A stretch of 64,000 nucleotides of DNA, taken from NCBI RefSeq assembly GCF_004770765.1, contig NZ_RQFK01000026.1, positions 558,001 through 622,000 of the forward strand, read 5' to 3'. The notes below the pieces were generated by a model that was not told where the DNA came from, made no database searches, and worked only from the letters and a program-made list of their open reading frames with translations. This stretch comes from Leptospira noumeaensis. GTDB taxonomy: Bacteria; Spirochaetota; Leptospiria; Leptospirales; Leptospiraceae. The translations under genes were made by a program, and so were the position numbers. Shown here piece after piece: positions 1 to 6,713 of the stretch (positions are counted from its first letter, which is position 1; each line of letters begins with the position of its first letter).

Positions 1-1006
1 TTCCAACAGTTAAATTGAAGTTTTTATCATACGGTGCTTTTGTAGTGTCCGGTGTCCACTGTGAAGGAAAGGAAGTAGCACCAATATTGATGAGCGTAGG
101 ATTGATTCCGCCAAAACGACTACCTGGCTCAAAAGGTAGAAAATCAGGAACCGCTTTGACTGCGGAAGGGAGTTCTTGATTTGCAGTTGGTCTTCCAAAA
201 AAATCTCCTCCATCAAACGTTTGCCATTTTTTTCTCGTTGTATTTCCGTTATAACCAACACCGAATCCAACTTTCATCGTAAATTCATCTGGATATTCTT
301 TTGTTTCAATTTTAACAAGTCCGCCGGAGAACTCCGCCGACTCTTCTGGAACGAAAGTTTTGATGACACGAATGTTTTTGATTAAATTTGCAGGAAACAA
401 ATCTAATGGTACTACCCTTTTATCAGGTTCTGTAGAAGGTATATATGCATCGTTTAAATAAGTGGAAGAATATCTTTCACCCAAACCACGAACAAACACA
501 TACTTACCACCAATCAAAGTAATCCCTGTGACCCTTTTGATTACATCACCAGCAGATGAGTCTGGAGATTTTTTAATTGATTCAGCACCGATCGCATCTG
601 AAACTGTAGCCGATTTTTTCTGAAGTTGTAGTAAGGAAGCATCCGATTCATTGATAGCTCGATCTTTAACTTCTACTGTCTGTAACACTTGCGCACCAAA
701 TGTTACATTCATTTGACTCGGTTTTCCAGAACCTACAACGATCGTTCTATTTTGTGGACCATATCCATACATTTGATATTCCACTTGGTAAGTTCCAGGA
801 GGAAGTTCTAAATTATACTTTCCGTCAAAATCAGTTTTAGCGAATTTTTTTTCCGATCTTACAACAATGGTAGCACCGAATACCGGTTCTCCGTTTTCTG
901 AATCAATGATAGTTCCTCTGATTGATCCATTACTTTGACTAAAGAGTTCAATAGAAGTAAATAGAATCAGTACAGGGAGAATGATTATCTTCTTAATTAA
1001 GTTCAT
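1..1006 (-). CDS. TonB-dependent outer-membrane receptor, N-terminal part
   Basis: The gene starts with ATG at 1006 and stays open through the left edge, so only about 335 N-terminal residues are visible and the barrel is missing. It begins with a signal peptide ([20 protein letters not shown]...) ending near SQS. A carboxypeptidase-regulatory-like beta-sandwich follows at about residues 25-105 ([20 protein letters not shown], then [10 protein letters not shown]). The TonB plug domain follows, with [40 protein letters not shown] and SAEFSGG. This order is typical of receptors that carry a substrate across the outer membrane using TonB energy. The substrate cannot be read from the sequence. 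It is the last visible gene of the minus-strand locus with the two lipoproteins upstream, and it has its own PHO-box-like repeats at 1071-1110. The family call is firm; a phosphate-related substrate is inference. Confidence 0.88.
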   Translation of the reverse strand, partial: MNLIKKIIILPVLILFTSIELFSQSNGSIRGTIIDSENGEPVFGATIVVRSEKKFAKTDFDGKYNLELPPGTYQVEYQMYGYGPQNRTIVVGSGKPSQMNVTFGAQVLQTVEVKDRAINESDASLLQLQKKSATVSDAIGAESIKKSPDSSAGDVIKRVTGITLIGGKYVFVRGLGERYSSTYLNDAYIPSTEPDKRVVPLDLFPANLIKNIRVIKTFVPEESAEFSGGLVKIETKEYPDEFTMKVGFGVGYNGNTTRKKWQTFDGGDFFGRPTANQELPSAVKAVPDFLPFEPGSRFGGINPTLINIGATSFPSQWTPDTTKAPYDKNFNLTVG

Positions 1007-1070
1007 AAATTCCTTCAGAGCCAAGCTTATAGAATTTACTGATACGTAAATGAAAAGGGATTTGAATTGA

Positions 1071-1110
1071 GTTACGTTTACGTGAACTAGTTGTTACAAA
1101 ATGATTACAA
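1071..1110 (-). promoter_or_regulatory. PHO-box-like array of four 7-bp repeats upstream of the TonB receptor
   Basis: Reading the minus strand, the 7-mers TTGTAAT (1110-1104), TTGTAAC (1099-1093), AGTTCAC (1088-1082) and ACGTAAC (1077-1071) begin exactly 11 bp apart. This is the 7+4 geometry of PhoB boxes, and TTGTAAC and GTTCAC resemble units of the array at 3603-3653. It ends 64 bp before the receptor ATG. A convincing -10 element was not found at the canonical distance, so the exact promoter is unassigned. Confidence 0.5.
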
Positions 1111-1112
1111 AA

Positions 1113-1682
1113 CTAAGGACTTAAAACACCAACTTTATAACCTGAATTCGTTTGAAAGACCATTTTAATCTGTTGGATAGTTACTGATTTCCCCGCGATC
1201 TTAAGTTTTAAATTTCTAGGTTTATATCCTTTTAAATTCCCATATAATCTTGGTTTTTCCCAATCAATACTTTCGATAATAAAAGTTTTTTCTGCTAGAA
1301 GGTTACTAAGTTCAATAAGGGCAAATTCTTCGCGGCGTTCTAATACTTTTCTGTATTCGACAAGAGGAGTTGTATCAAGTAAAGTTCCAGATCCTTTGGT
1401 GTTCGGAAAAATTACGGTCAATTTTTCTTCCCAACTAACATAGAAAGTTTCTGCTTTTTTAGTTTTAGAAATTTCTTTCAAAAAGTTCTCAATAGCGAGT
1501 TCTTTTGTTTTTGAAGAAACAGACCAGTCTTTTGGATTTAAACGATAGGAATCAAATTGTTTATGATCCTGTTCAACTTGTAAGATAACTTTTTGATTTT
1601 TGGCTTCCATTTGTTCGCGCCAATCTTCTTGGCTACAAAATGAGAAACTTAAGAGGGAGAATATAAGTAGAAGATTACGCAT
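1113..1682 (-). CDS. Small putative lipoprotein of unknown function
   Basis: The product is 189 residues. A short hydrophobic leader with a lipobox-like end (LLSFSFC, Cys16) suggests export and lipid attachment. The mature part is charged and lacks a motif I recognise. It has a helical Lys/Glu-rich start and a beta-like C-terminal half ending YKVGVLSP. The gene lies between the beta-helix lipoprotein and the TonB receptor on the same strand, so a role in the same outer-membrane process is likely but unproven. Its ATG sits directly behind a terminator-like hairpin whose 3' arm supplies the only visible Shine-Dalgarno bases (AGG), which points to attenuated or conditional expression. Confidence 0.7.
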   Translation of the reverse strand: MRNLLLIFSLLSFSFCSQEDWREQMEAKNQKVILQVEQDHKQFDSYRLNPKDWSVSSKTKELAIENFLKEISKTKKAETFYVSWEEKLTVIFPNTKGSGTLLDTTPLVEYRKVLERREEFALIELSNLLAEKTFIIESIDWEKPRLYGNLKGYKPRNLKLKIAGKSVTIQQIKMVFQTNSGYKVGVLSP

Positions 1683-1717
1683 AATAAAACCTAGTGACCT
1701 TGCCTTAGGCCACTAGG
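1683..1717 (-). terminator. Terminator-like hairpin overlapping the ribosome-binding site of the small lipoprotein gene
   Basis: On the minus-strand RNA an 11-bp stem (1717-1707 with 1700-1690, one G-U pair) closes a 6-nt loop and is followed by TTTTATT and then the ATG at 1682. On the plus strand the same position would be an A-C mismatch, so the structure is built for minus-strand transcripts. It follows the stop of the 587-residue lipoprotein gene by 17 nt. Confidence 0.75.
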
Positions 1718-1733
1718 TAAAGTTTTAAATTAA

Positions 1734-3497
1734 CTATCTTGCTCTATAAACAGTCCAGTCTTTAAACCAATCAGTAGTTGCACCACCGATGTAAGTTCCA
1801 GAAAGTGTTCCGATTGTTTTATAATCTGGTTTTGAATCACCGAAACCACAATTGGAAGTTGATCCATCGGAAGTTATTGGAGTTGCACTAATCGTAGTAG
1901 AACCAGTAGGAGTGATCGCAGTAGTCTTTCCTGTTTCATATGCTAGATTTGAAATTGTACCAGTTACTGCAGGAAAAGTTCCCGTTGTAGAAGTACTAAC
2001 TGCAGCTGGATCAGCAAAACCGTAGACAATTGCTCTGTTGATTGTTCCAGCGAATCCTTCACGGAGTCTCATCCCTTGACCAGAAGGGATATTTGCCCCA
2101 ATTAAAGTAACGTTTGTGATGGCAGGATTTGTACATCTATTCAAAGATCCTGACGCACAAGATCCACCAGCACCGCTTGTCGCATCAGTTCCATCCATCT
2201 CAAAGCCATGAGGATCTGTTGAGAAGGAACCACCGCAGGAGGAAGGATACTTGTGGCCGATTAGATTTGTCATCGTTCCGGTAAATGCTTCATCTAAGTC
2301 GAAGTCATCATCCAATCCGCCAGTTGCTAATAGGTTTGACCATGTTCCAGATCCACCCCATGCTTCAAAACCATCATCGAGACCTCTATGAACTTGCACA
2401 TGGCTTAGCACAGATTTAGAAGCATAAATCGACATGTTATTCAACTCATCTCCCGGTGCCACCTCGTTTCCGGCAAATTCTATAATGTTATACGACATAT
2501 TCAAATTTTCTACGTCTGAGCCGATTGCCCCACCGTATCCTTGTGGTGTGGTTCCTTCTGTGTTGGATGCCCGTGAAGCTCCACTAGTTCCAATCATAAC
2601 AATACCACCCCAATCGCCAGGAAAACGGGATCCAAGAGCACTTGCTGATGACCAACAAATTGGATCTGCAGCTGTTCCATTAGAAACCAATTTCGCTCCT
2701 TGTTTGAAGAAAATCGAAGATCCTCTTTGTCCAAAAATGGCTGTTCCTGGAGTTACTGTGATCGTAGCTCCCGATTCAACAAAAACGGTTCCTTGAAGTA
2801 AAATACCACCTGACCAAGTTTCTGAACCAGAAATAGAACCAGATTTAATTACAGGACCACCAGAAAGACGTTTTCCGTCGCAAACATTTTCACCTACAGT
2901 AGGACTAACAATTGGATACTCACCCTTAACAAAAACGTTCACACTCTTTACTGTTACGCTGTAACCAGCTGCAGTGATTGGGAATGCGGCAACGTTGGTT
3001 CGGTCATTCAAGTCGATATTCACCGAAAGAGTTCCATCACCTAAAGAGTTCGTGAAGGCAGTACCTGCTAACGCAGTCACAGTAGAACAGGAAGTAGTAT
3101 TGTCTGCACCTACTGCTTCGACTGCAGAAAGTGTTAGAGTTCCCGTTAACGAAGTAAGGCGAAAGCTAAGAACGAACTCTCCATCAAGGGCACCTGCTGC
3201 ACCAGCAGTTGCATACGAGTTTGTTTGACAAGTAGTAAAGTCAGATAGATTTGATTGACCACTCGAAAGAATCCCGCTAGAATCAGCGAGAGTTACTTTT
3301 CCGTCTTTAATGGGAAGCCCACCAGAAGTTTTTAACGTTCCCGTCAACACCACTGTATATTCTGGTTGGTTTAACAAAAGTGCCAAACCAGCAAAGAGAA
3401 GTGTGTTGTCATTTTTTTTGCCCGGACAATTCACTGTAGTGAAACCCAGCATGGCGATGATAACCAAAACCAGGCTTTTATTGATAATTTTTTTCAT
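1734..3497 (-). CDS. Outer-surface lipoprotein with parallel beta-helix
   Basis: The product is 587 residues. The leader MKKIINKSLVLVIIAMLGFT ends in a lipobox at Cys24 (TTVNC). Residues about 45-190 look like an immunoglobulin or prealbumin-like sandwich. Residues about 215-540 contain repeating beta-strand turns of a right-handed beta-helix, with WGGIVMIG, NIIEFAG, LSHVQVHRGLDDGFEAWGG and an acidic stretch GLDDDFDLDEAF. This pattern resembles a family, common in Bacteroidetes and often mislabelled 'multidrug transporter', that accompanies TonB receptors. It is not a transporter by sequence. The start has a good Shine-Dalgarno (AGAGGA, 8 nt before ATG). Upstream is a five-unit PHO-box-like array with a -10 at the expected spacing, so phosphate-starvation control is likely. 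The ligand is unknown. Confidence 0.8.
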   Translation of the reverse strand: MKKIINKSLVLVIIAMLGFTTVNCPGKKNDNTLLFAGLALLLNQPEYTVVLTGTLKTSGGLPIKDGKVTLADSSGILSSGQSNLSDFTTCQTNSYATAGAAGALDGEFVLSFRLTSLTGTLTLSAVEAVGADNTTSCSTVTALAGTAFTNSLGDGTLSVNIDLNDRTNVAAFPITAAGYSVTVKSVNVFVKGEYPIVSPTVGENVCDGKRLSGGPVIKSGSISGSETWSGGILLQGTVFVESGATITVTPGTAIFGQRGSSIFFKQGAKLVSNGTAADPICWSSASALGSRFPGDWGGIVMIGTSGASRASNTEGTTPQGYGGAIGSDVENLNMSYNIIEFAGNEVAPGDELNNMSIYASKSVLSHVQVHRGLDDGFEAWGGSGTWSNLLATGGLDDDFDLDEAFTGTMTNLIGHKYPSSCGGSFSTDPHGFEMDGTDATSGAGGSCASGSLNRCTNPAITNVTLIGANIPSGQGMRLREGFAGTINRAIVYGFADPAAVSTSTTGTFPAVTGTISNLAYETGKTTAITPTGSTTISATPITSDGSTSNCGFGDSKPDYKTIGTLSGTYIGGATTDWFKDWTVYRAR

Positions 3498-3586
3498 TTT
3501 AATCCTCTTTCGAAAAAATCGAATTTATTTCGCTAGCGGGTCTTCCCGGAAAGGGATTCGCAAAAATTCTCCCTCTAGCAATTGAA

Positions 3587-3592
3587 ACTATG
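3587..3592 (-). promoter_or_regulatory. Putative -10 element for the beta-helix lipoprotein gene
   Basis: CATAGT on the minus strand (four of six matches to TATAAT) lies exactly 10 bp after the last PHO-like unit. In PhoB-activated promoters the box replaces the -35 at this distance. It would give a 5' leader of about 80 nt before the ATG at 3497. Confidence 0.5.
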
Positions 3593-3602
3593 TTCTTTAT
3601 TT

Positions 3603-3653
3603 GTTACAGAGGGATGACAAGCTGGTGAAGGTTTTATGAAGGTTTGGTGAAAG
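3603..3653 (-). promoter_or_regulatory. PHO-box-like array of five 7-bp repeats
   Basis: On the minus strand the 7-mers CTTTCAC, CCTTCAT, CCTTCAC, TTGTCAT and CTGTAAC lie at 3653-3647, 3642-3636, 3631-3625, 3620-3614 and 3609-3603. The period is exactly 11 bp, with 4-bp spacers. The units match the classical PhoB half-site CTGTCAT in most positions, and the array is followed by a -10 at the right distance. It starts just after the stop of the 85-residue gene. PhoB binding itself is inference. Confidence 0.72.
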
Positions 3654-3656
3654 AGG

Positions 3657-3914
3657 TTATTTATGTAAGCGGCCTAATATCTTTACTAGGTTACTTTTTA
3701 TTCTACGGATTTGGTCAGGAGTCAACTGGAGTTCTCCCTTTTCGGCTTTTTCTATGACAAGTTCTGCTTTAGTGACAAAGGTAATGGCTTCTTCATCGAT
3801 TGCTTCTTTACGCTTTTGTTTTTCTCGGTAGGCTTCTAGGGCTTTTTGTACATCCAAAAGTTCTTTGGAAATTCCTCCGATTGCAATATTCAATTCGACA
3901 ATGTTTTCATCCAT
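3657..3914 (-). CDS. Small predicted coiled-coil protein
   Basis: The product is 85 residues, highly charged, with no signal peptide or membrane segment. Leucine/isoleucine heptads run through residues 5-45 and again near the end (IRRIKSNLVKILGRL), suggesting an antiparallel helical hairpin. I recognise no family. It lies 58 bp downstream of the mltG stop-proximal boundary in the opposite sense of reading order (mltG is further downstream on the same strand), so the two may be co-transcribed. No clear Shine-Dalgarno is visible next to its ATG. It is real by length, composition and position, but function is unknown. Confidence 0.6.
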   Translation of the reverse strand: MDENIVELNIAIGGISKELLDVQKALEAYREKQKRKEAIDEEAITFVTKAELVIEKAEKGELQLTPDQIRRIKSNLVKILGRLHK

Positions 3915-3972
3915 AGATAGTTGATTTTAAAAAAGTTTAATTTCCAATGATCTATTTTTGCTATTGCATTTG

Positions 3973-4995
3973 TTATTGATACAAAACATCGATGAATTTC
4001 TTTTTTGCATCCAAATGTTCTTTGAATGTGGCAGAAAAATAATGGGAACCATCTGGTTTTAACAAAAAGAATAATTTATCAGATTTCATTGGTTTAAATG
4101 AAGCTTCTAATGCAGGTAAACCTGGATTAGAAATTGGTCCAGGAGGCCATCCACCGTTAATATAAGTATTATAAGGTGATACTATTTTAAGATCGGATTC
4201 AAATAATCTTTTTTTAGGTTTATCGAATAAGTATTGGATGGTAGCGCAAGATTCCAAATTGATATTTTTTTCAATCCTAGTTAAGAACACACCTGCCATC
4301 ATCGGTCTCTCTTCTTTTCTAACAGCTTCTCTTTCTACGATTGAAGCCAAAACCACACGAAAATGAAGGTCAGCTGGTTTGATATCTTTTGCTTCTGGAA
4401 TGGATTCTAATTTTTTATAGAATCTTTTGATCATCATTTCCGTAATTCTTTCTAAAGGATAGTTCAGCGGGACAGAATATGTTTCCGGAAATAAATAACC
4501 TTCTAACGTTTTTGCAGGGATATTATATTTTGTAAGAAGTGCAGGACTTTGGGTTACTTTTAGAAACTCTTCTCGTGAGATGGCAAGTTTTTTGGAAACT
4601 AACAAATCACCGATCTGGCGATTGTTATATCCTTCAGGAACGGTAAAATTAACCAGTTTTACTTTTCCTGAAATGATGACGTCTAGAATTTTGCGAGAAC
4701 TCATTCCATCGTTGATATCGTATACACCTTGTTTGATTTTGTTTCCCGCTCGTGTAAACTTCATCAAATAGTTAAAGTATACGGAAGATTTGATCATTCC
4801 TGCGGCAGCTAACTCTCGCACTACACTCGATGATGGTTCTCCTGAATCAATGATGAGTTCATATTTATTTTGACCATCACCAACAGCTCCACCTTTGATC
4901 TCATCAATAACGAAAAAACCAATCAGAGCTAAAACCAATAATAAGGAAACACCAAGTCCTGACAGAATCAGGTATTTTTTAAGTTTCGAGTTCAT
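3973..4995 (-). CDS. mltG: Endolytic murein transglycosylase MltG
   Basis: The product is 340 residues. It has one N-terminal membrane anchor (residues about 9-30), a LysM-like region (about 40-115) and the YceG catalytic domain. The hallmark ASIVEREA places the catalytic glutamate at residue 221. The family motifs MAGVFLTRI, CATIQYL, NTYINGGWPPGPISNPG and HYFSATFKEHL are all present. The enzyme cuts nascent glycan strands at the inner membrane and sets their length. It is followed upstream in the DNA, 45 bp away, by murB, so two peptidoglycan genes travel together on the minus strand. Length and motifs match the family, so the call is firm. Confidence 0.95.
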   Translation of the reverse strand: MNSKLKKYLILSGLGVSLLLVLALIGFFVIDEIKGGAVGDGQNKYELIIDSGEPSSSVVRELAAAGMIKSSVYFNYLMKFTRAGNKIKQGVYDINDGMSSRKILDVIISGKVKLVNFTVPEGYNNRQIGDLLVSKKLAISREEFLKVTQSPALLTKYNIPAKTLEGYLFPETYSVPLNYPLERITEMMIKRFYKKLESIPEAKDIKPADLHFRVVLASIVEREAVRKEERPMMAGVFLTRIEKNINLESCATIQYLFDKPKKRLFESDLKIVSPYNTYINGGWPPGPISNPGLPALEASFKPMKSDKLFFLLKPDGSHYFSATFKEHLDAKKKFIDVLYQ

Positions 4996-5040
4996 TCCAT
5001 CCCCATTCTCTTTGTTATATCGACAATTACCAAATCTTTT

Positions 5041-6135
5041 TTATGGCCGTACGACCGGTTCCATTTCCAATCGAACAAAAAATTTCTCAAATACAGTTTG
5101 TCTGACTGATTCTGCCATTTCTAAAAGCGCCGTAGTCGTTCCGCCTATATTGATTAGACCCAAACAATGGTTCTCTGAGATCCCAACTCCTCCAGGATAT
5201 TTGGTTCCTTTTTGGATTCCTGAGTTTTCAATGAGCCAGGCAGCAGAAAGTTTTTTGAATCCTTGCGACTCGGGATAAACTGGTGGGTTAACAAATCCAT
5301 GTTTTTTAGCAGTTTCTATAAACTGATCGGTTTCTCCATCCGATAAGATGGGGTTTGTAAAAAAAGAACCTGCCGATCGGGTATTGGGATCAGCTACATC
5401 CAACACCATTGATTTTTTCTTTCGAAGTTGGATCACCAAATTCCTGAGTGTTTCCATTTCTCTCACTCGTAATTCCAAGTTAGGTGTCTCTTGCTCCGAA
5501 GTGATACTGTCGTTCGAATGAAAGTTTTCCCATACCTTTTTTACTTCTGGGTAACGTAAACAAGGAGATTTTAGTTTGGACAATTGGAAAGTGACTGAAA
5601 CCACAATCCAATCTTTATAGATTCCCGATTTGAATTCACTGTTACGATATTTAAACTTACAATTTTCGTTAGTCAGTGTAATTATCTCTCCCGCTGGATT
5701 CATACATTCTACTTTTAAAATGGAATCTTTTACTTCCTGGCCATAAGCTCCAATATTTTGGATGGGGGAGGCACCCACAGAACCTGGAATTCCAGAAAGA
5801 CACTCAATGCCAGCTAATCCTTGTTTTACTGCATATTCAACAAATTGATCCCAAGGAACACCAGCACCTACTTGGAAAATTGTATGTTCGTCATTTGTAT
5901 CCATACAACGAATTCCAGGGATTAACATTTGAAGAACAACACCTGGGAAACCAGAATCGCGAAATATAGTATTGGATCCACCACCCAAAACAAAAAAAGG
6001 TTGGTTTTCTTTTTTACAAAATGTTAGGGCCTTGGTTAGATCTTCCTTAGTTTTGACAGAGATAAAGTATTTTGCCTCGCCACCCAATTGGAATGATGTG
6101 AGTGGAGCCAAGGGGATATTGTTTTGAACCAACAT
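5041..6135 (-). CDS. murB: UDP-N-acetylenolpyruvoylglucosamine reductase MurB
   Basis: This enzyme makes UDP-N-acetylmuramate, the second committed step of peptidoglycan precursor synthesis, in the cytoplasm using FAD and NADPH. The product is 364 residues from the chosen ATG. FAD-binding motifs GGGSNTIF (about 51-58) and GIPGSVGASPIQNIGAYGQE (about 115-134) are clear. YRNSEFKSG and the serine proton-donor motif AGSFFTNP are present, as is the C-terminal glutamate region. A longer reading starts at TTG 6159 but has no Shine-Dalgarno; ATG 6135 is preceded by GGAA at short distance and gives the normal N-terminus. A 5041-4995 gap separates it from mltG. It is divergent from the ArsC/Spx-like gene. 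Confidence 0.94.
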   Translation of the reverse strand: MLVQNNIPLAPLTSFQLGGEAKYFISVKTKEDLTKALTFCKKENQPFFVLGGGSNTIFRDSGFPGVVLQMLIPGIRCMDTNDEHTIFQVGAGVPWDQFVEYAVKQGLAGIECLSGIPGSVGASPIQNIGAYGQEVKDSILKVECMNPAGEIITLTNENCKFKYRNSEFKSGIYKDWIVVSVTFQLSKLKSPCLRYPEVKKVWENFHSNDSITSEQETPNLELRVREMETLRNLVIQLRKKKSMVLDVADPNTRSAGSFFTNPILSDGETDQFIETAKKHGFVNPPVYPESQGFKKLSAAWLIENSGIQKGTKYPGGVGISENHCLGLINIGGTTTALLEMAESVRQTVFEKFFVRLEMEPVVRP

Positions 6136-6185
6136 AGTTCCAATAAAAAGTTTCCGCAAAAATCGTAAGTAAGAAAATCAGTTCT

Positions 6186-6548
6186 ATGAGTCGTTCCAAT
6201 CCCAAAGTTTACGAATATTCTGGTTGTAGTACCTGCCGCAATGCCCTGAAATTTCTAAAATCAAAAAAAGTGGAATTCCAACAAATTCCCATCCGCGAAA
6301 CCGCTCCTTCCGTTAGCGAATTAAAAAAAGCCAAACAATACTTAGGTGATATTAAAAAACTTTTTAATACGTCAGGAAAAGATTACCGTGAAGGCAATTG
6401 GAAGGAAAAATTGGGAACTCTTTCGGAAGAACAAATTTATAAAGAACTAGCTGCCAATGGAAACTTGGTTAAGAGGCCCTTTGTTGTGGGGGATGGTTGG
6501 TTTTTGCTGGGGTTTAAGGAAGAGGAGTGGAAGGGGAAGTTGGGGTAA
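6186..6548 (+). CDS. ArsC/Spx-family thioredoxin-fold protein
   Basis: The product is 120 residues. The N-terminal YEYSGCSTCRNALKFL carries a CxxC pair (Cys14, Cys17), and the middle and end show the ArsC/Spx pattern (IPIRETAPS, LFNTSGKDYRE, LVKRPFVVGDGWFLLGF). Members are glutaredoxin-coupled reductases (YffB-like) or the RNA polymerase-binding Spx/MgsR regulators. No arsenic genes are nearby, so arsenate reductase is not the best guess. It is a single gene divergent from murB, with a G/C-rich hairpin 18 nt after its stop. The fold call is firm and the function open. Confidence 0.85.
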   Translation: MSRSNPKVYEYSGCSTCRNALKFLKSKKVEFQQIPIRETAPSVSELKKAKQYLGDIKKLFNTSGKDYREGNWKEKLGTLSEEQIYKELAANGNLVKRPFVVGDGWFLLGFKEEEWKGKLG

Positions 6549-6566
6549 AGGGTGGGAATATGATCT

Positions 6567-6589
6567 CCCCGCCCTATTTTTGGGTGGGG
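6567..6589 (+). repeat. G/C-rich hairpin in the intergenic region
   Basis: CCCCGCCC (6567-6574) and GGGTGGGG (6582-6589) pair fully in plus-strand RNA with one G-U pair, around the loop TATTTTT. There is no following T-run, so it is not a textbook terminator. It may be a small dispersed intergenic element or an mRNA 3' end stabiliser. The rest of 6549-6713 holds no gene I can support. Confidence 0.5.
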
Positions 6590-6713
6590 AACTAGACCCG
6601 CCGCCCAATGGTTACCTCTTATCACAGTTTCGCTAAAAAGGCAACCTCTCCGTCCAAAAACCATTTTTTTTAAACCAAAAGTTCATACTTCGTACGAGTG
6701 GAACGATTAATAT

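Noticed and set aside
1094..1111. LexA-type or other dyad reading of the TTACAAA repeats
   Set aside because: The repeats are direct, not inverted, and their 11-bp period with two further units fits a PHO-like array instead.
1713..1734. Separate small gene in the spacer between the two lipoprotein genes
   Set aside because: The spacer is fully used by the terminator hairpin and the start of the next gene.
2434..3585. Plus-strand open frames across the beta-helix lipoprotein gene
   Set aside because: They lie antisense to a gene with a signal peptide, Shine-Dalgarno and family features, and they have no such signals themselves.
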